The notes under the pieces were generated by a model that had not been told where the DNA came from, ran no database searches, and was given only the letters and a program-made list of their open reading frames with translations. 64,000 nucleotides of DNA from JAPOXR01 sp964291445 (GTDB lineage: Bacteria; Pseudomonadota; Alphaproteobacteria; Rhodobacterales; Rhodobacteraceae). Positions 37,098-46,278 of the stretch are shown in pieces. Positions within the stretch are counted from its first letter, which is position 1. Each line of letters begins with the position of its first letter. The DNA is taken from assembly GCA_964291445.2 (NCBI GenBank), contig OZ219862.1, positions 744,001 through 808,000 on the forward strand, in the 5' to 3' direction. A program made the position numbers and the translations under genes.

Positions 37098-38092
37098 GAT
37101 GCCAGCACCCGGTCTACTTCCCAACAAGCGACAGAATGCCCCTTCCCTCGATCCTGCATAACAGGTGTCGCGGAGCGCGAACGCTCGGTGGCGAAAGCAC
37201 ATCGCGGCGCAAAGGCGCATCCAACGATTTCCTCGGCCAGCGAGGGCACGATCCCGGGAACTTCCTTGAGGCGGGAGCGCTGCCGGTTCGTCCGCTTCGA
37301 ACTTCCAAGGCGGGGGATCGAGTCCATGAGGCCGCGGGTATAGGGATGCATTGGCCGGGCGAAGATTTCCTTCACCGGGGCCTCTTCGACCTTTCGGCCC
37401 GCATACATGACCATCACGCGGTCGGCCATATCCGCCACCACTCCGAAATTGTGTGTGATCAAGATGATGGCAGTTCCCAAATCCTTCTTCAGGCTGCTCA
37501 TAAGCTCAAGGATCTGGGCCTGAACCGTGACATCGAGCGCGGTCGTCGGCTCGTCGGCGATCAGGACCTTGGGATTGCAGCACAATGCCATCGCGATCAT
37601 GACCCGCTGGCGCATGCCGCCGGAGAACTGGTGTGGATATTCGCCGGCGCGGCGGCGCGGATCGGGGATGCGCACAACTTCCAGCATCTCCAAAGCCCTT
37701 GCTGCCGCCCGTCTCCGCCGAAGTCCTTGGTGGATGCGGACGGTCTCTGCGATCTGGTCGCCCACGGTCATCACCGGATTTAACGAGGTCATGGGCTCCT
37801 GGAAAACCATGGCAACGGCTTCCCCGCGAATGCGCCGCATGTCCCTTTCGGGCAGCGATACGAGATTGCGATCTTCCAGCATGATCGATCCGCGGACAAT
37901 CTGACCCTGACGGGGTGGAATCAGGCCCATGATGGAGAGGCCGGTCACGCTTTTGCCGCAGCCGGATTCGCCGACGATGCCTAAGGTCTCTCCTGGTTCG
38001 AGATCGAAAGTGACATCCTCCACGGCCCGAACCACACCATCGGCTGTATGGAATCGGGTCGTCAGACCCTGGACCGACAGAACTGGCGTCAT
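37094..38092 (-). CDS. Oligopeptide ABC transporter ATP-binding protein (OppD/DppD type)
   Basis: The 332-residue ATPase has Walker A GESGCGKS, signature FSGGMRQRVMIA, Walker B VLIADEPTTALD and the C-terminal CAFAPRCAFATER cysteine motif. Its stop overlaps the next ATPase by 4 bp and its ATG lies adjacent to the permease stop. All genes from 39912 down to 35125 form one tight operon. Confidence 0.94.
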   Translation of the reverse strand: MTPVLSVQGLTTRFHTADGVVRAVEDVTFDLEPGETLGIVGESGCGKSVTGLSIMGLIPPRQGQIVRGSIMLEDRNLVSLPERDMRRIRGEAVAMVFQEPMTSLNPVMTVGDQIAETVRIHQGLRRRRAAARALEMLEVVRIPDPRRRAGEYPHQFSGGMRQRVMIAMALCCNPKVLIADEPTTALDVTVQAQILELMSSLKKDLGTAIILITHNFGVVADMADRVMVMYAGRKVEEAPVKEIFARPMHPYTRGLMDSIPRLGSSKRTNRQRSRLKEVPGIVPSLAEEIVGCAFAPRCAFATERSRSATPVMQDRGKGHSVACWEVDRVLAS

Positions 38093-38965
38093 TCAAATGC
38101 TCCGGGCAATCCGCGGGTCGATCATGTCTCTGAGACCGTCGCCGACAAGATTGATGGAGAGGATCAGCAATGCCAGGCAGGTGCCGGGAAAGAAGATGAT
38201 CCAGGGCGCGAGCTGGAAGTAGCTGCGGCCCTCGGCGATGGTGCCGCCCCAGCTCGGAATTTCCGGAGGGGTTCCGGCGCCCAGAAAACTCAATGCCGAC
38301 TCGATGATGATGGCGGCGGCGCAAATGAAGGTGGCCTGAACCATCAGCGGCGCGATTGTGTTGGGAAGAATGTGGCGAAAGATGATTTTCGGAGTGCGTG
38401 ATCCCACAGTCACCGCGGCGTCCACGTAGGGCTGCTCCCGGATGGTCAGCACCACGCCTCGAACCAGGCGCACGACGCGCGGAACCTCCGCAACGGTGAC
38501 TGCGATGATGACGTTTTGAATGGTGGCGTGTGTCAGGGACACGAGCGCAATGGCAAGGAGAATGTGGGGAATGGCAAGCAGACCGTCCATGACCCGCATC
38601 ACCACCATGTCGATACTGCGGACGTAGCCGGACACCAGTCCAATGGTAAGGCCGATGACTGTGCTCAATGCGGCAACGGTCAAACCCACGATCAAGGACA
38701 CACGGCCCCCATGGACCGTGCGGTTCAGAACACTGCGGCCGAACTGGTCAGTGCCGAACCAGTGATCCGCGCCTGGCGACTGCAGACGGTCAATGGGATT
38801 GAACTTTATTGGATCGCCGACAATCCACGGCGCGAGCAACGATGCGACGGTCAGGAATAGCAGGATCGCCGCGCCGACAAAAATAGGAAAATGGCGGCGC
38901 AGGAGGTAGCGAAATCGGCGCCAGCGGCGTCGCTGAGACATTTCGGGCATCTCTGCAACGGCCAT
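38093..38965 (-). CDS. Peptide ABC transporter permease (OppC/DppC type)
   Basis: The 290-residue membrane protein has the DppC pattern WFGTDQFGRSVLNRTVHGGR and the EAA-like loop EQPYVDAAVTVGSRTPKII. About six hydrophobic segments are present. The start is the first ATG in the frame (MAVAEMPEM) that lies just past the upstream permease gene; the longer frame overlaps it wholly. Confidence 0.92.
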   Translation of the reverse strand: MAVAEMPEMSQRRRWRRFRYLLRRHFPIFVGAAILLFLTVASLLAPWIVGDPIKFNPIDRLQSPGADHWFGTDQFGRSVLNRTVHGGRVSLIVGLTVAALSTVIGLTIGLVSGYVRSIDMVVMRVMDGLLAIPHILLAIALVSLTHATIQNVIIAVTVAEVPRVVRLVRGVVLTIREQPYVDAAVTVGSRTPKIIFRHILPNTIAPLMVQATFICAAAIIIESALSFLGAGTPPEIPSWGGTIAEGRSYFQLAPWIIFFPGTCLALLILSINLVGDGLRDMIDPRIARSI

Positions 38966-38967
38966 CT

Positions 38968-39912
38968 TCAGTACCGAATGCGCGGATCGAGAAGGCAGTA
39001 AGCCACGTCGATCAATACGTTGATCACCACATATACGCCCGAGAACAGCATGATCATCGCCTGAATGACCGGGTAGTCGCGGTTGAGAATGGCATCCACA
39101 ACCATGCGGCCCAGGCCTGGAATGTTGAAAACGGTCTCCGTGACAACGACACCGCTGATGACAAGCGCGAAGCCGATGCCGACGACGGTCACTATAGGCA
39201 CAGCGGCGTTGCGCAGCGCATGAACCATGAGCAGCCGGCCGGTGCCGACTCCCTTGGCCCGGGCTGTGCGAATGAAATCCTCTGAAAGGATTTCCAGAAT
39301 GCTCGCCCGTGTGATGCGCGCGATCAGCGCGATGTAAACCATTCCCAGCGCCAGGCTTGGCAGGACGAGGCTGTGGAGAGCCAGCCACAGGCCCGCCTGC
39401 TCCAGACTCTTGTAGCCTTGGACCGGGAACCAGCCGAGGACGATCGAGAACACATATATCAGCGCATAACCCACAACGAAGATCGGGACTGAGAAGCCGA
39501 ATACGCCCAAAGCCATCACACAGCGGTCGACCAGCGTTCCCGCTTTCCATGCCGCCAATATGCCAATGGGGATCGCGGTCACAATTGCGATGACCATCGT
39601 CATGACGGTCAGCAGCAGGGTGGGTTCCAGCCGTTGGCCGATAAGCTGAGCCACCGGCAGGTTGGAGTAGAGTGAAGTTCCGAGATCGCCCCGCACCAAA
39701 CTCCAGACCCAAAGGCCGAATTGTTCGTAGAGCGGCCGGTCGAGGCCCAACCGCTTTCGGATACTCTCAATGTCTTGCAGCGTCGCCTGGTCGCCCGCCA
39801 TGACCGCCGCCGGATCGCCGGGCGTCAAGTGCAGGAGCAGGAATACGATGAACGCCACCATGCCCATGACCGGAAAGGCCGCTGCAAGGCGCCTGACAAC
39901 CTGAATCAGCAT
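38968..39912 (-). CDS. Peptide ABC transporter permease (OppB/DppB type)
   Basis: The 314-residue protein has the DppB beginning (VVRRLAAAFPVMGMVAFIVF, then LLHLTPGDPAAVMAGDQAT) and the cytoplasmic loop ILEILSEDFIRTARAKGVG. It is the first permease of the operon, 97 bp after the binding-protein gene and 2 bp before OppC. Confidence 0.93.
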   Translation of the reverse strand: MLIQVVRRLAAAFPVMGMVAFIVFLLLHLTPGDPAAVMAGDQATLQDIESIRKRLGLDRPLYEQFGLWVWSLVRGDLGTSLYSNLPVAQLIGQRLEPTLLLTVMTMVIAIVTAIPIGILAAWKAGTLVDRCVMALGVFGFSVPIFVVGYALIYVFSIVLGWFPVQGYKSLEQAGLWLALHSLVLPSLALGMVYIALIARITRASILEILSEDFIRTARAKGVGTGRLLMVHALRNAAVPIVTVVGIGFALVISGVVVTETVFNIPGLGRMVVDAILNRDYPVIQAMIMLFSGVYVVINVLIDVAYCLLDPRIRY

Positions 39913-40009
39913 GGGATTGATGGCATCCGTCGACCGGGCACGCGCCGGGCGGGTCCTGTGACCCGTCCGGCGCCTTCAGATAGGCGCGCATCCGGCGGGC
40001 CTGCCGCAG

Positions 40010-41602
40010 TCAGCTGGGCTTTGCGATATTCCAGAACACGACCCCGCCGGGCACGATGAGAACACCTTCCAGATCATTTCGGAAAGCTGCCGGCTGCTGC
40101 CATTGACCCAGCGGCACGTAAGGAACGAATTCGGTCGCGCTTTCCTGGATCTGACGTCCCAATGCCTTTTTCTCTTCGATCGTCTGCGCAAATGGAAATG
40201 AATCGATCAGACTCTGGTGTTCCTCATTGCAGGGCCAGCCCGGCCACGACTTTTCACAGGTTGCGTGGATGGGCTTGTTCGTCAGCGGATTGCTGATTCC
40301 CGGACCGTTCCAGTATGTGTGAAGGATATTCCAGCCGCCTTCGGAGACAGGCTCCTTGACCGCCCGGCGCGACCCCATAGTCGACCAATCCATCGCCTCC
40401 AACTCCACGTTGAGGCCGGCCTCGCGCAGGAGTTGGGCGGTCACCAGCGTGGCTGCGTTCATGATCGGCACATCGGTCGGGTGCAGGATCACAATGGCTT
40501 CCCCGTCGTAGCCAGCTTCCGCAAACGCCTGCCGCGCCTTCTCGGGGTCGTGGCCGAGAAGGGCCTCGGCGCCGGACTCGTCCTCCAGCAGAGTGCCGCA
40601 GGCGAAATAGGAGCCGCAGGTGCGATAGAGCAGCGGGTCGCCAAACATGGTGCGCAGATAGGTTTCCTGGTCAATGGCCCACATCAGGCCCCTTCGCATC
40701 GCAACATTATCGAATGGAGGGTGCAGGTGGTTCGGACGCAACACGCCTTGGTAGCCGATCGGATTGGTGGCTTTGAGCGTGATCGGCTGATCCTTCAAAG
40801 AGGGAAGAAAATCGGCGGGCGGGTTTTCATAAAAGTCGATTTCGCCGTTGATCAGAGCCGAAACCGCAGTCTGCGGATCGCGGATGTTCAGCCACTCAAC
40901 CCTGTCGACCTTGGCAACCTTGCCTCCCGCCGCACTGCTCGGCGGTTCGTCACGGGGAACGTAGTTCGGGTTTTTCACATAAACGACTTTGCTGCCCGGC
41001 ACCCACTCGTCCTTCTTGAAAATGAAGGGACCGGAACCAATGGTCGATTCGATCTGAGTTTCCGGATCCGTCATGGCAACGGCCTCAGGCATGATCGCAG
41101 CCACCCTGGAGGTGGTCTTGCCCAGCGCTTCAAGAAGCAGGCCGTAGGGCTTAGTCAGTTTCCATTCGAAAGTCTTGTCGTCAATCGCAGAAAGCCTCTC
41201 CGTCACACCCATGACCTGCTGGCCGGAACTGTCGCGAGCCCCCCAGCGATGCAGCGAAGCTATGACATCGGCGGTTGTGACCGGCGCGCCGTCATGGAAC
41301 TGGAGGCCGTCCCGCAGGGTAAAGCGGTAGAGCATTCCGTCATCGGACACTTCATAGGTGTCGACCATCTGCGGCTGAGGCACACTGTTCTCGTCCCAAG
41401 CGAACAGGAAGTCGTAAATCATCAACGCATGATTTTGACTGATGCCGTGCGTGGTCCAAACAGGATCGAGTATCTTTAGGTCCGCGTGCAACACGACACG
41501 GAGCACCGACTCAGAAGAGGCATGTGCCGGAGTCCCGACTGCCAGGCCCAACGCAACGGCGCAGGAGGCGAGAGCCGAGGATATTCGCAGTGTTTTCAAC
41601 AT
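40010..41602 (-). CDS. Peptide ABC transporter substrate-binding protein (family 5)
   Basis: The 530-residue periplasmic protein has a signal peptide (MLKTLRISSALASCAVALGL..., cleavage after AHA). It has the family-5 features LKILDPVWTTHGISQNHALM and DGLQFHDGAPVTTADVIASL. It supplies peptides or other small amides to the permeases 38093-39912. The start is the methionine of the signal peptide; upstream codons are not signal-like. It heads the five-gene importer plus dipeptidase operon. Confidence 0.93.
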   Translation of the reverse strand: MLKTLRISSALASCAVALGLAVGTPAHASSESVLRVVLHADLKILDPVWTTHGISQNHALMIYDFLFAWDENSVPQPQMVDTYEVSDDGMLYRFTLRDGLQFHDGAPVTTADVIASLHRWGARDSSGQQVMGVTERLSAIDDKTFEWKLTKPYGLLLEALGKTTSRVAAIMPEAVAMTDPETQIESTIGSGPFIFKKDEWVPGSKVVYVKNPNYVPRDEPPSSAAGGKVAKVDRVEWLNIRDPQTAVSALINGEIDFYENPPADFLPSLKDQPITLKATNPIGYQGVLRPNHLHPPFDNVAMRRGLMWAIDQETYLRTMFGDPLLYRTCGSYFACGTLLEDESGAEALLGHDPEKARQAFAEAGYDGEAIVILHPTDVPIMNAATLVTAQLLREAGLNVELEAMDWSTMGSRRAVKEPVSEGGWNILHTYWNGPGISNPLTNKPIHATCEKSWPGWPCNEEHQSLIDSFPFAQTIEEKKALGRQIQESATEFVPYVPLGQWQQPAAFRNDLEGVLIVPGGVVFWNIAKPS

Positions 41603-41831
41603 TATTGATCCTTCCCTGCTCACTTCGCTCATGTCCATCAGGATAGGTCACGCATTCGGTTTTTGCAAGTCTCGGCAGTTTTGCATCCCAACCCGGTGTA
41701 CCTGCAGCCGTCAATCACGACGACTGTGGTACCGATGCCCATGGACAGCCCGGATCTCTCCATCCGTTCTGGTTTCGCTCACGAGGTGTGGTGCGTGGAA
41801 TTCGGGCTGAACTCGACGCCAGCGGACGATC

Positions 41832-42305
41832 TCAGCCGTCTCCAGGCAAGCGGATCACGATGCCGGGAACGACGATCGCCGCGATCCGGAAGCCGGGCTG
41901 GGCCAGGATCTCGCCGACCGGCGGCATGGAGCGGCCATCCTCCGCCGTCTCCCCCGCTGCCAGCCCGGTCAACAGCCCACACAGAAGCCCGTACAGCGAC
42001 CGGACCCGCCGACCATACACACCCGTCGCCGCCCTCTCCTTCCCTCCAGACGGCTCTGACAGCCCGCCACCGCCCGCCAGGAGCCTCTCGACCCCTCGGC
42101 CGATCCTCCTCCCCGAGGCCGCCGCCGCCCCTCCCCATTCATCGCGGCGAAGCCCCGGGGCCTCTCCAACTCCCGGAAGATGATACCGGCCACCACCCTT
42201 GCAACCACCCGGGCGAGCACAGCGAGCCCCGGCAACTGATCCCCGCGGCGCCAGCCGCACATCATTGAATCCGATATTCGTAGAATATTGGACATCTGGG
42301 TTCAC
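41832..42305 (-). CDS. Unrecognised frame near the Tn3 remnant
   Basis: A 157-codon frame (MNPDVQYSTNIGFNDVRLAP...) contains a plausible hydrophobic end (SLYGLLCGLLTGLAAGETAE). A rival minus-strand frame starts MSNILRISDSMMCGW, and the DNA between is unusually G-rich on this strand. Neither is familiar. Just upstream an ATATTC-GTA-GAATAT palindrome (42274-42288) could be a regulatory site. It could be transposon cargo or noise. Confidence 0.3.
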   Translation of the reverse strand: MNPDVQYSTNIGFNDVRLAPRGSVAGARCARPGGCKGGGRYHLPGVGEAPGLRRDEWGGAAAASGRRIGRGVERLLAGGGGLSEPSGGKERAATGVYGRRVRSLYGLLCGLLTGLAAGETAEDGRSMPPVGEILAQPGFRIAAIVVPGIVIRLPGDG

Positions 42306-42399
42306 GCACGCCGCCCGAATCCCGCCCTGCTCCCAGCCCCCGCCTTGCTTGGTCGGGTCGACTCCGGCTGAGTGCAGAATGACACTCTAAGCTTTTTTT

Positions 42400-42437
42400 G
42401 GGGTCGGTTGCGGTCCTCTGCGGCCCCTTCAGTCCGA
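42400..42437 (+). repeat. Candidate Tn3-family terminal inverted repeat
   Basis: A GGGGTC start (GGGGTCGGTTGCGGTCCTCT) lies about 80 bp beyond the transposase stop, oriented inward as a Tn3-family end should be. The matching right-hand end was not found, so this is unproven. Confidence 0.35.
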
Positions 42438-42516
42438 CATGCACGGAGAATTGTCCGTGAACATCACGAGAGAGCCTCTTCCAACACGGTGAAACCTGTG
42501 CCTGGGCCCGCCGGTT

Positions 42517-43705
42517 CATGACTTTGGCCATCTGTATTCGCCGGTGAGGAGGATGTGCTCCCAGCCGAGCGGCGAGACGTGCCTGAGCAACGCCTCCGGT
42601 ATGTCGAGGCTTGCACGTTTTCGCCTCTGAACCGTGTCCGATCTGATCGCTGTTCCAGTAGAAGATGATCGCGGTGAGAAGGTTCAATCCGGCAATCCGG
42701 AAGTGCTGGGCCTCACTTGTCCGATCGCGGATTTCGCCCTGGCGGCCGATCCGCAGGGCACTCTTCAGGGCATGATGCGCCTCGCCCTTGTTCAATCCGG
42801 CATTGGCCCTGTGCCGCATGTTGATGTCCAGCGCCAGTCGATGTTGAAGAGCGTCCGTTCAACCCGTCCGACTTCACGAAGGGCGACAGCAAGATCGTGT
42901 TGGCGCGGATACGCCGCGAACTTCCGCAGGAGCTGGCTCGGCGGCATCGTCCCGGACGCCATCGTGGCCACGCTGCGCAGGACATCGGGACCAGTTCCCG
43001 GAAATCGTGTCTTCCCGAATCCTGTTCCCGATCAGCCCCTTGAGTCCGATTGGGGCGCTTTTTGGCTCGAAGACGTGAAGCCGTTTGGACGGCAGGTCGC
43101 GAATGCGGGGAACGAAGCGGTAGCCGTGGAGGGCCGTGGCGGCGAAGACGGGATCGGTGAAACCACCCGTATCGGCATATTGTCCCGGATCCGTCGACCG
43201 GTCTCGTTCATGAGCAGGCCATCCAGGATAAACGGGGCCTCATTCACCGTGGCCGGGATGAGCTGGGTGGCAAAGGGGTCGTACTGGTCGGAGAGATGGG
43301 TGTAGGATTTCAGCCCGGGCTCATGGCCATACCGGGCGTTGACGAGGTTCATCGCCTCACCCTGGCGCGTGGTCGGGAAGAACTGCCCGTCGCTCGATGC
43401 GGTCAGCCCCTCGCCCCAGAGCTGCGCCATGGGCAGTCTGGCATGCGCCTCGATCACCATCGCCAGGGCCAGCTTGATCGCATCGCTTTCGACATGCCGG
43501 CGCGACAGGCGCGACAACTGGGGAAAATCGTGGCTGCTGGACGCTCCGGCCATCTTGCCCGGGCCAAGATTGAGGCCTTCGGCAAGAATCACGTTCAGCA
43601 GGCCGATCCTGTCCCTGCACGGCGCGCCGGTGCGCGATGCATGAAGGCGTCGGCAAACCCCGTGGCCTTGTCGGCCTCCAGCAGAAGATCGGTCAGAAGG
43701 AACTT
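42517..43705 (-). pseudogene. tnpA: Tn3-family transposase (TnpA), C-terminal half, multiply frameshifted
   Basis: Recognisable TnpA pieces lie in different minus-strand frames, in the correct order. From ~43700: LLLEADKATGFADAFMHRA; then ILAEGLNLG, VIEAHARLPMAQLWGEGL, SSDGQFFPTTRQGEAMNLVN, PATVNEAPFILDGLLMNETG, CRPNGFTSSSQ region, LNKGEAHHALKSALR, AGLNLLTAIIFYWNS; and finally VSPLGWEHILLTGEYRWPKS with stop at 42517. The N-terminal half is absent, and no resolvase was seen. It is an inactive relic directly abutting the MFS pump gene. Confidence 0.85.
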
Positions 43706-44919
43706 TCCTCGGAGTAGAGCCAGATCAGCACGAAACAGACCAGGACCAGCACGAAGGCAACCAGGAACGGCGCTCCCGGCAGGTAGAGCAGCGCGCTCTC
43801 GCCGACAAATTTGTAGAAGGTCATAGTCATGATCAGCGGTGAGATGACCAGGCCCAGTGACACGATGCCGGTCACCACGCCCTGCAACTCACCCTGCTGA
43901 TTGTCGAATGCCAGCTTCGACATGATACCCTGCAGGGACGGCAAGGCGACCGCGCCGAACGAACAGAGCGGGATCAGCACGAATGCCTGCCATGTCTCGG
44001 ACACGAACCCGTATCCCAGGAAGCCGATCAGTTCGAAGCCGAAGCCGAACAGCATGATCCGTCTCTCGCTCAGCACCCGCAACAGGTAGCGCAGCACCCA
44101 GATCTGGACGACGGCGGTGGCGATCCCGTAGGCAGCGAGCGAAAGACCGATGACCCTCGGCTCCCAGCCAAACCGCTCGAAGGAATAGAATGCCCAGATG
44201 GCGGGATACACGGTGTAGGCGACCTGAACGATGAACAGCACCAGCAGCAGCATGGCCATTCCCGGGATTCGGCCCACATGGATCAACCCGCCAAGCGGGT
44301 TGGCGCGCCTCCATTGGAAGGGCCGACGGATGTCGTCGGTCACCGTTTCCGGCAGGACAAGGTAACCAAGGGCCATGTTGGCAAAGGAGAAGGCGGCGGC
44401 GGCGTAGAATGGCGCCCTGGTTCCGAACTCGGACATGATGGCACCAAATAGCGGGCCGAGCACGAAGCCGATTCCGAATGCTGCGCCGATCAGGCCGAAA
44501 TTCCTCGCCTTTTCATCCGGCTCCGAGATGTCGGCAATATAGGCTGCCACCGTCGCCGGCGTGGACGCGGTGATGCCACCGACGACCCGCCCTGCAAACA
44601 GCAGCCAGATGGTGTGGGCAACCCCCATGACAAGGTAGTCGGCGCCCATGAAGAACAGCGAGATCAGCAGGACCGGGCGGCGCCCGTAGCGGTCGGACAG
44701 ACTGCCGATGGTGGGTCCGCACAGCATCTGCATGACCGCGAAGACCGAGGCCAGCACACCGCCCCATACCGCCGCCGAGCCGATGCTGCCGCCGCCAACC
44801 TCGAGGATGAGATCGGGCATGACCGGCACGATGATGCCGATGCCGATGGCATCGATGGCAACGGTGGCAAGCACGAAAAAGAGTGCCAGCCGGTTATCCC
44901 GCGGCCGGGCCTTCACCAT
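43693..44919 (-). CDS. MFS efflux transporter, TetA(class)-like
   Basis: The 408-residue protein has 12 hydrophobic segments, motif A GSLSDRYGRRPVLLISL between helices 2 and 3, and IPVMPDLI near the N-terminus, as in the TCR/Tet subgroup. It is a proton-coupled inner membrane exporter. The last residues (LYSEESSF) run into the transposase relic, so the C-terminus may have been altered by that insertion. The drug or metabolite exported is not evident. Confidence 0.9.
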   Translation of the reverse strand: MVKARPRDNRLALFFVLATVAIDAIGIGIIVPVMPDLILEVGGGSIGSAAVWGGVLASVFAVMQMLCGPTIGSLSDRYGRRPVLLISLFFMGADYLVMGVAHTIWLLFAGRVVGGITASTPATVAAYIADISEPDEKARNFGLIGAAFGIGFVLGPLFGAIMSEFGTRAPFYAAAAFSFANMALGYLVLPETVTDDIRRPFQWRRANPLGGLIHVGRIPGMAMLLLVLFIVQVAYTVYPAIWAFYSFERFGWEPRVIGLSLAAYGIATAVVQIWVLRYLLRVLSERRIMLFGFGFELIGFLGYGFVSETWQAFVLIPLCSFGAVALPSLQGIMSKLAFDNQQGELQGVVTGIVSLGLVISPLIMTMTFYKFVGESALLYLPGAPFLVAFVLVLVCFVLIWLYSEESSF

Positions 44920-44997
44920 GGGTTCCGGGATACCGGGCGGGCGAGGCCAGTCTCCGGCAGTCGCATGGCAGGTCCCGTGCCCCCTGCCCTGCCTGCC

Positions 44998-46191
44998 TCA
45001 CCAGGTAATCGGCTCCTCCTGCATTTCCAGATGCAGGCGGTCACCCTTGTAGGGTCGGGTTTCGGCAAGCAACTCGTCGAATTCAATTCCAAGTCCGGCC
45101 CCTTCCGGCGGAATGATGTAGCCGTCTTCCCAACGGATGCCGTGCCCTATCAGCGCAAGGTGAAACTCACCACCGGTTTCGATTGTCTCCACCATCAGCA
45201 GGTTGGGCAGCGTTGCCGCCAACTGGATGCTGGCCGCCCATTCCACTGGTCCGGCATAGAGATGCGGGGCCATCTGCACGTTGAATGCCTCCGCCAGTGC
45301 GGCGATTTTCCTGGTCTCCAGGATGCCGCCCGAGCGGCCCAGCGCCGGTTGCAGGATCTCTGCCGCCCCGGCACGCAGCAACGCCCCGAACTCGGTCTTG
45401 CAGGTCAACCGCTCGCCGGCGGCGACCGGTATTCGCACCGCCCTGGCCACCCGTGCCATTGCCTCCGGATTGTCCGGGGGAACCGGTTCCTCGAACCAGA
45501 GCGGATCGAACTCCTCCAGCCGCCTGCCCAGCCGTGTGGCGCCAGCCACGCTGAACTGCCCATGGGTGCCGAAGAGAATGTCGGCCCTGTCACCGACCGC
45601 GTCACGGATGGTGCGGCAGAACCGGGCCGAGCGCTCGATATCCGCCATCGAGGGCTGATGGCCACCATGAATGGTGTAGGGGCCAGCCGGGTCGAACTTG
45701 ACGGCGGTGAAACCCATCTCCACCATCTCGACGGCAACTTCGGCCGAACGGACTGCATCCGACCAGAAACCGTCTTCGTCATCGAATGGCCGTGGGTACA
45801 GGTAACTGTAGGAGCGGATCCTTTCATTGACCACCCCGCCGAGCAAGGCGTGGACCGGGCAATCATGTGCCTTGCCGAGAAGGTCCCAGCAGGCAATTTC
45901 AAGCCCGGAAAAGGCACCGATGACGGTGGGATCCGGTCGCTGGCTGAAGCCCGACGAGTAGGCCCGCCGGAACATCAATTCGATGTTGTGCGGATTCTCG
46001 CCCAGCATGTGGCGCTCGAACACATCCTCGATGACCGCCCGCATTGCCACCGGACCGACCGAGGCCGCATAGACCTCGCCATATCCCGAAATCCCGTCAT
46101 CGGTGGTCAACCGGACAATGGTCCAGTAGCGCCCGCCCCAGCCGGGGGAAGGCGGCTCGACGACGAAGATTTCCAAATCCCGCAGCCGCAA
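44998..46191 (-). CDS. Enolase-superfamily dehydratase (mandelate racemase/galactonate dehydratase-like)
   Basis: The 397-residue protein has an N-terminal capping domain (MRLRDLEIFVVEPPSPGWGG) and a barrel with FTAVKFDPAGP, LWFEEPVPPDNPEAM (metal Glu), IPVAAGERLTCKTEF (metal Glu) and MAPHLYAG (catalytic His). At the first metal position it reads FGTHGQFS, Gly instead of the usual Asp of a D-x-H motif; a subgroup with GTHGQ is known to me. It probably dehydrates a sugar acid. It is in the same orientation as the alcohol dehydrogenase and hydrolase upstream. Confidence 0.88.
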   Translation of the reverse strand: MRLRDLEIFVVEPPSPGWGGRYWTIVRLTTDDGISGYGEVYAASVGPVAMRAVIEDVFERHMLGENPHNIELMFRRAYSSGFSQRPDPTVIGAFSGLEIACWDLLGKAHDCPVHALLGGVVNERIRSYSYLYPRPFDDEDGFWSDAVRSAEVAVEMVEMGFTAVKFDPAGPYTIHGGHQPSMADIERSARFCRTIRDAVGDRADILFGTHGQFSVAGATRLGRRLEEFDPLWFEEPVPPDNPEAMARVARAVRIPVAAGERLTCKTEFGALLRAGAAEILQPALGRSGGILETRKIAALAEAFNVQMAPHLYAGPVEWAASIQLAATLPNLLMVETIETGGEFHLALIGHGIRWEDGYIIPPEGAGLGIEFDELLAETRPYKGDRLHLEMQEEPITW

Positions 46192-46204
46192 GTGATCACC
46201 TACC

Positions 46205-46278
46205 GGTCAAGGACAATGATATTCCTCCGGGCTTTACCACTACAGGTCAAAGACAATGACATTCCTCCGGGCTTTACC
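46205..46278. repeat. 40-bp-period tandem repeat at the end of the alcohol dehydrogenase gene
   Basis: GGTCAAGGACAATGATATTC... (46205-46238) and GGTCAAAGACAATGACATTC... (46245-46278) are 34-bp units with two mismatches and a 40-bp period. The right copy is the true C-terminal coding end of the dehydrogenase; the left copy repeats it after the stop. Confidence 0.85.
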
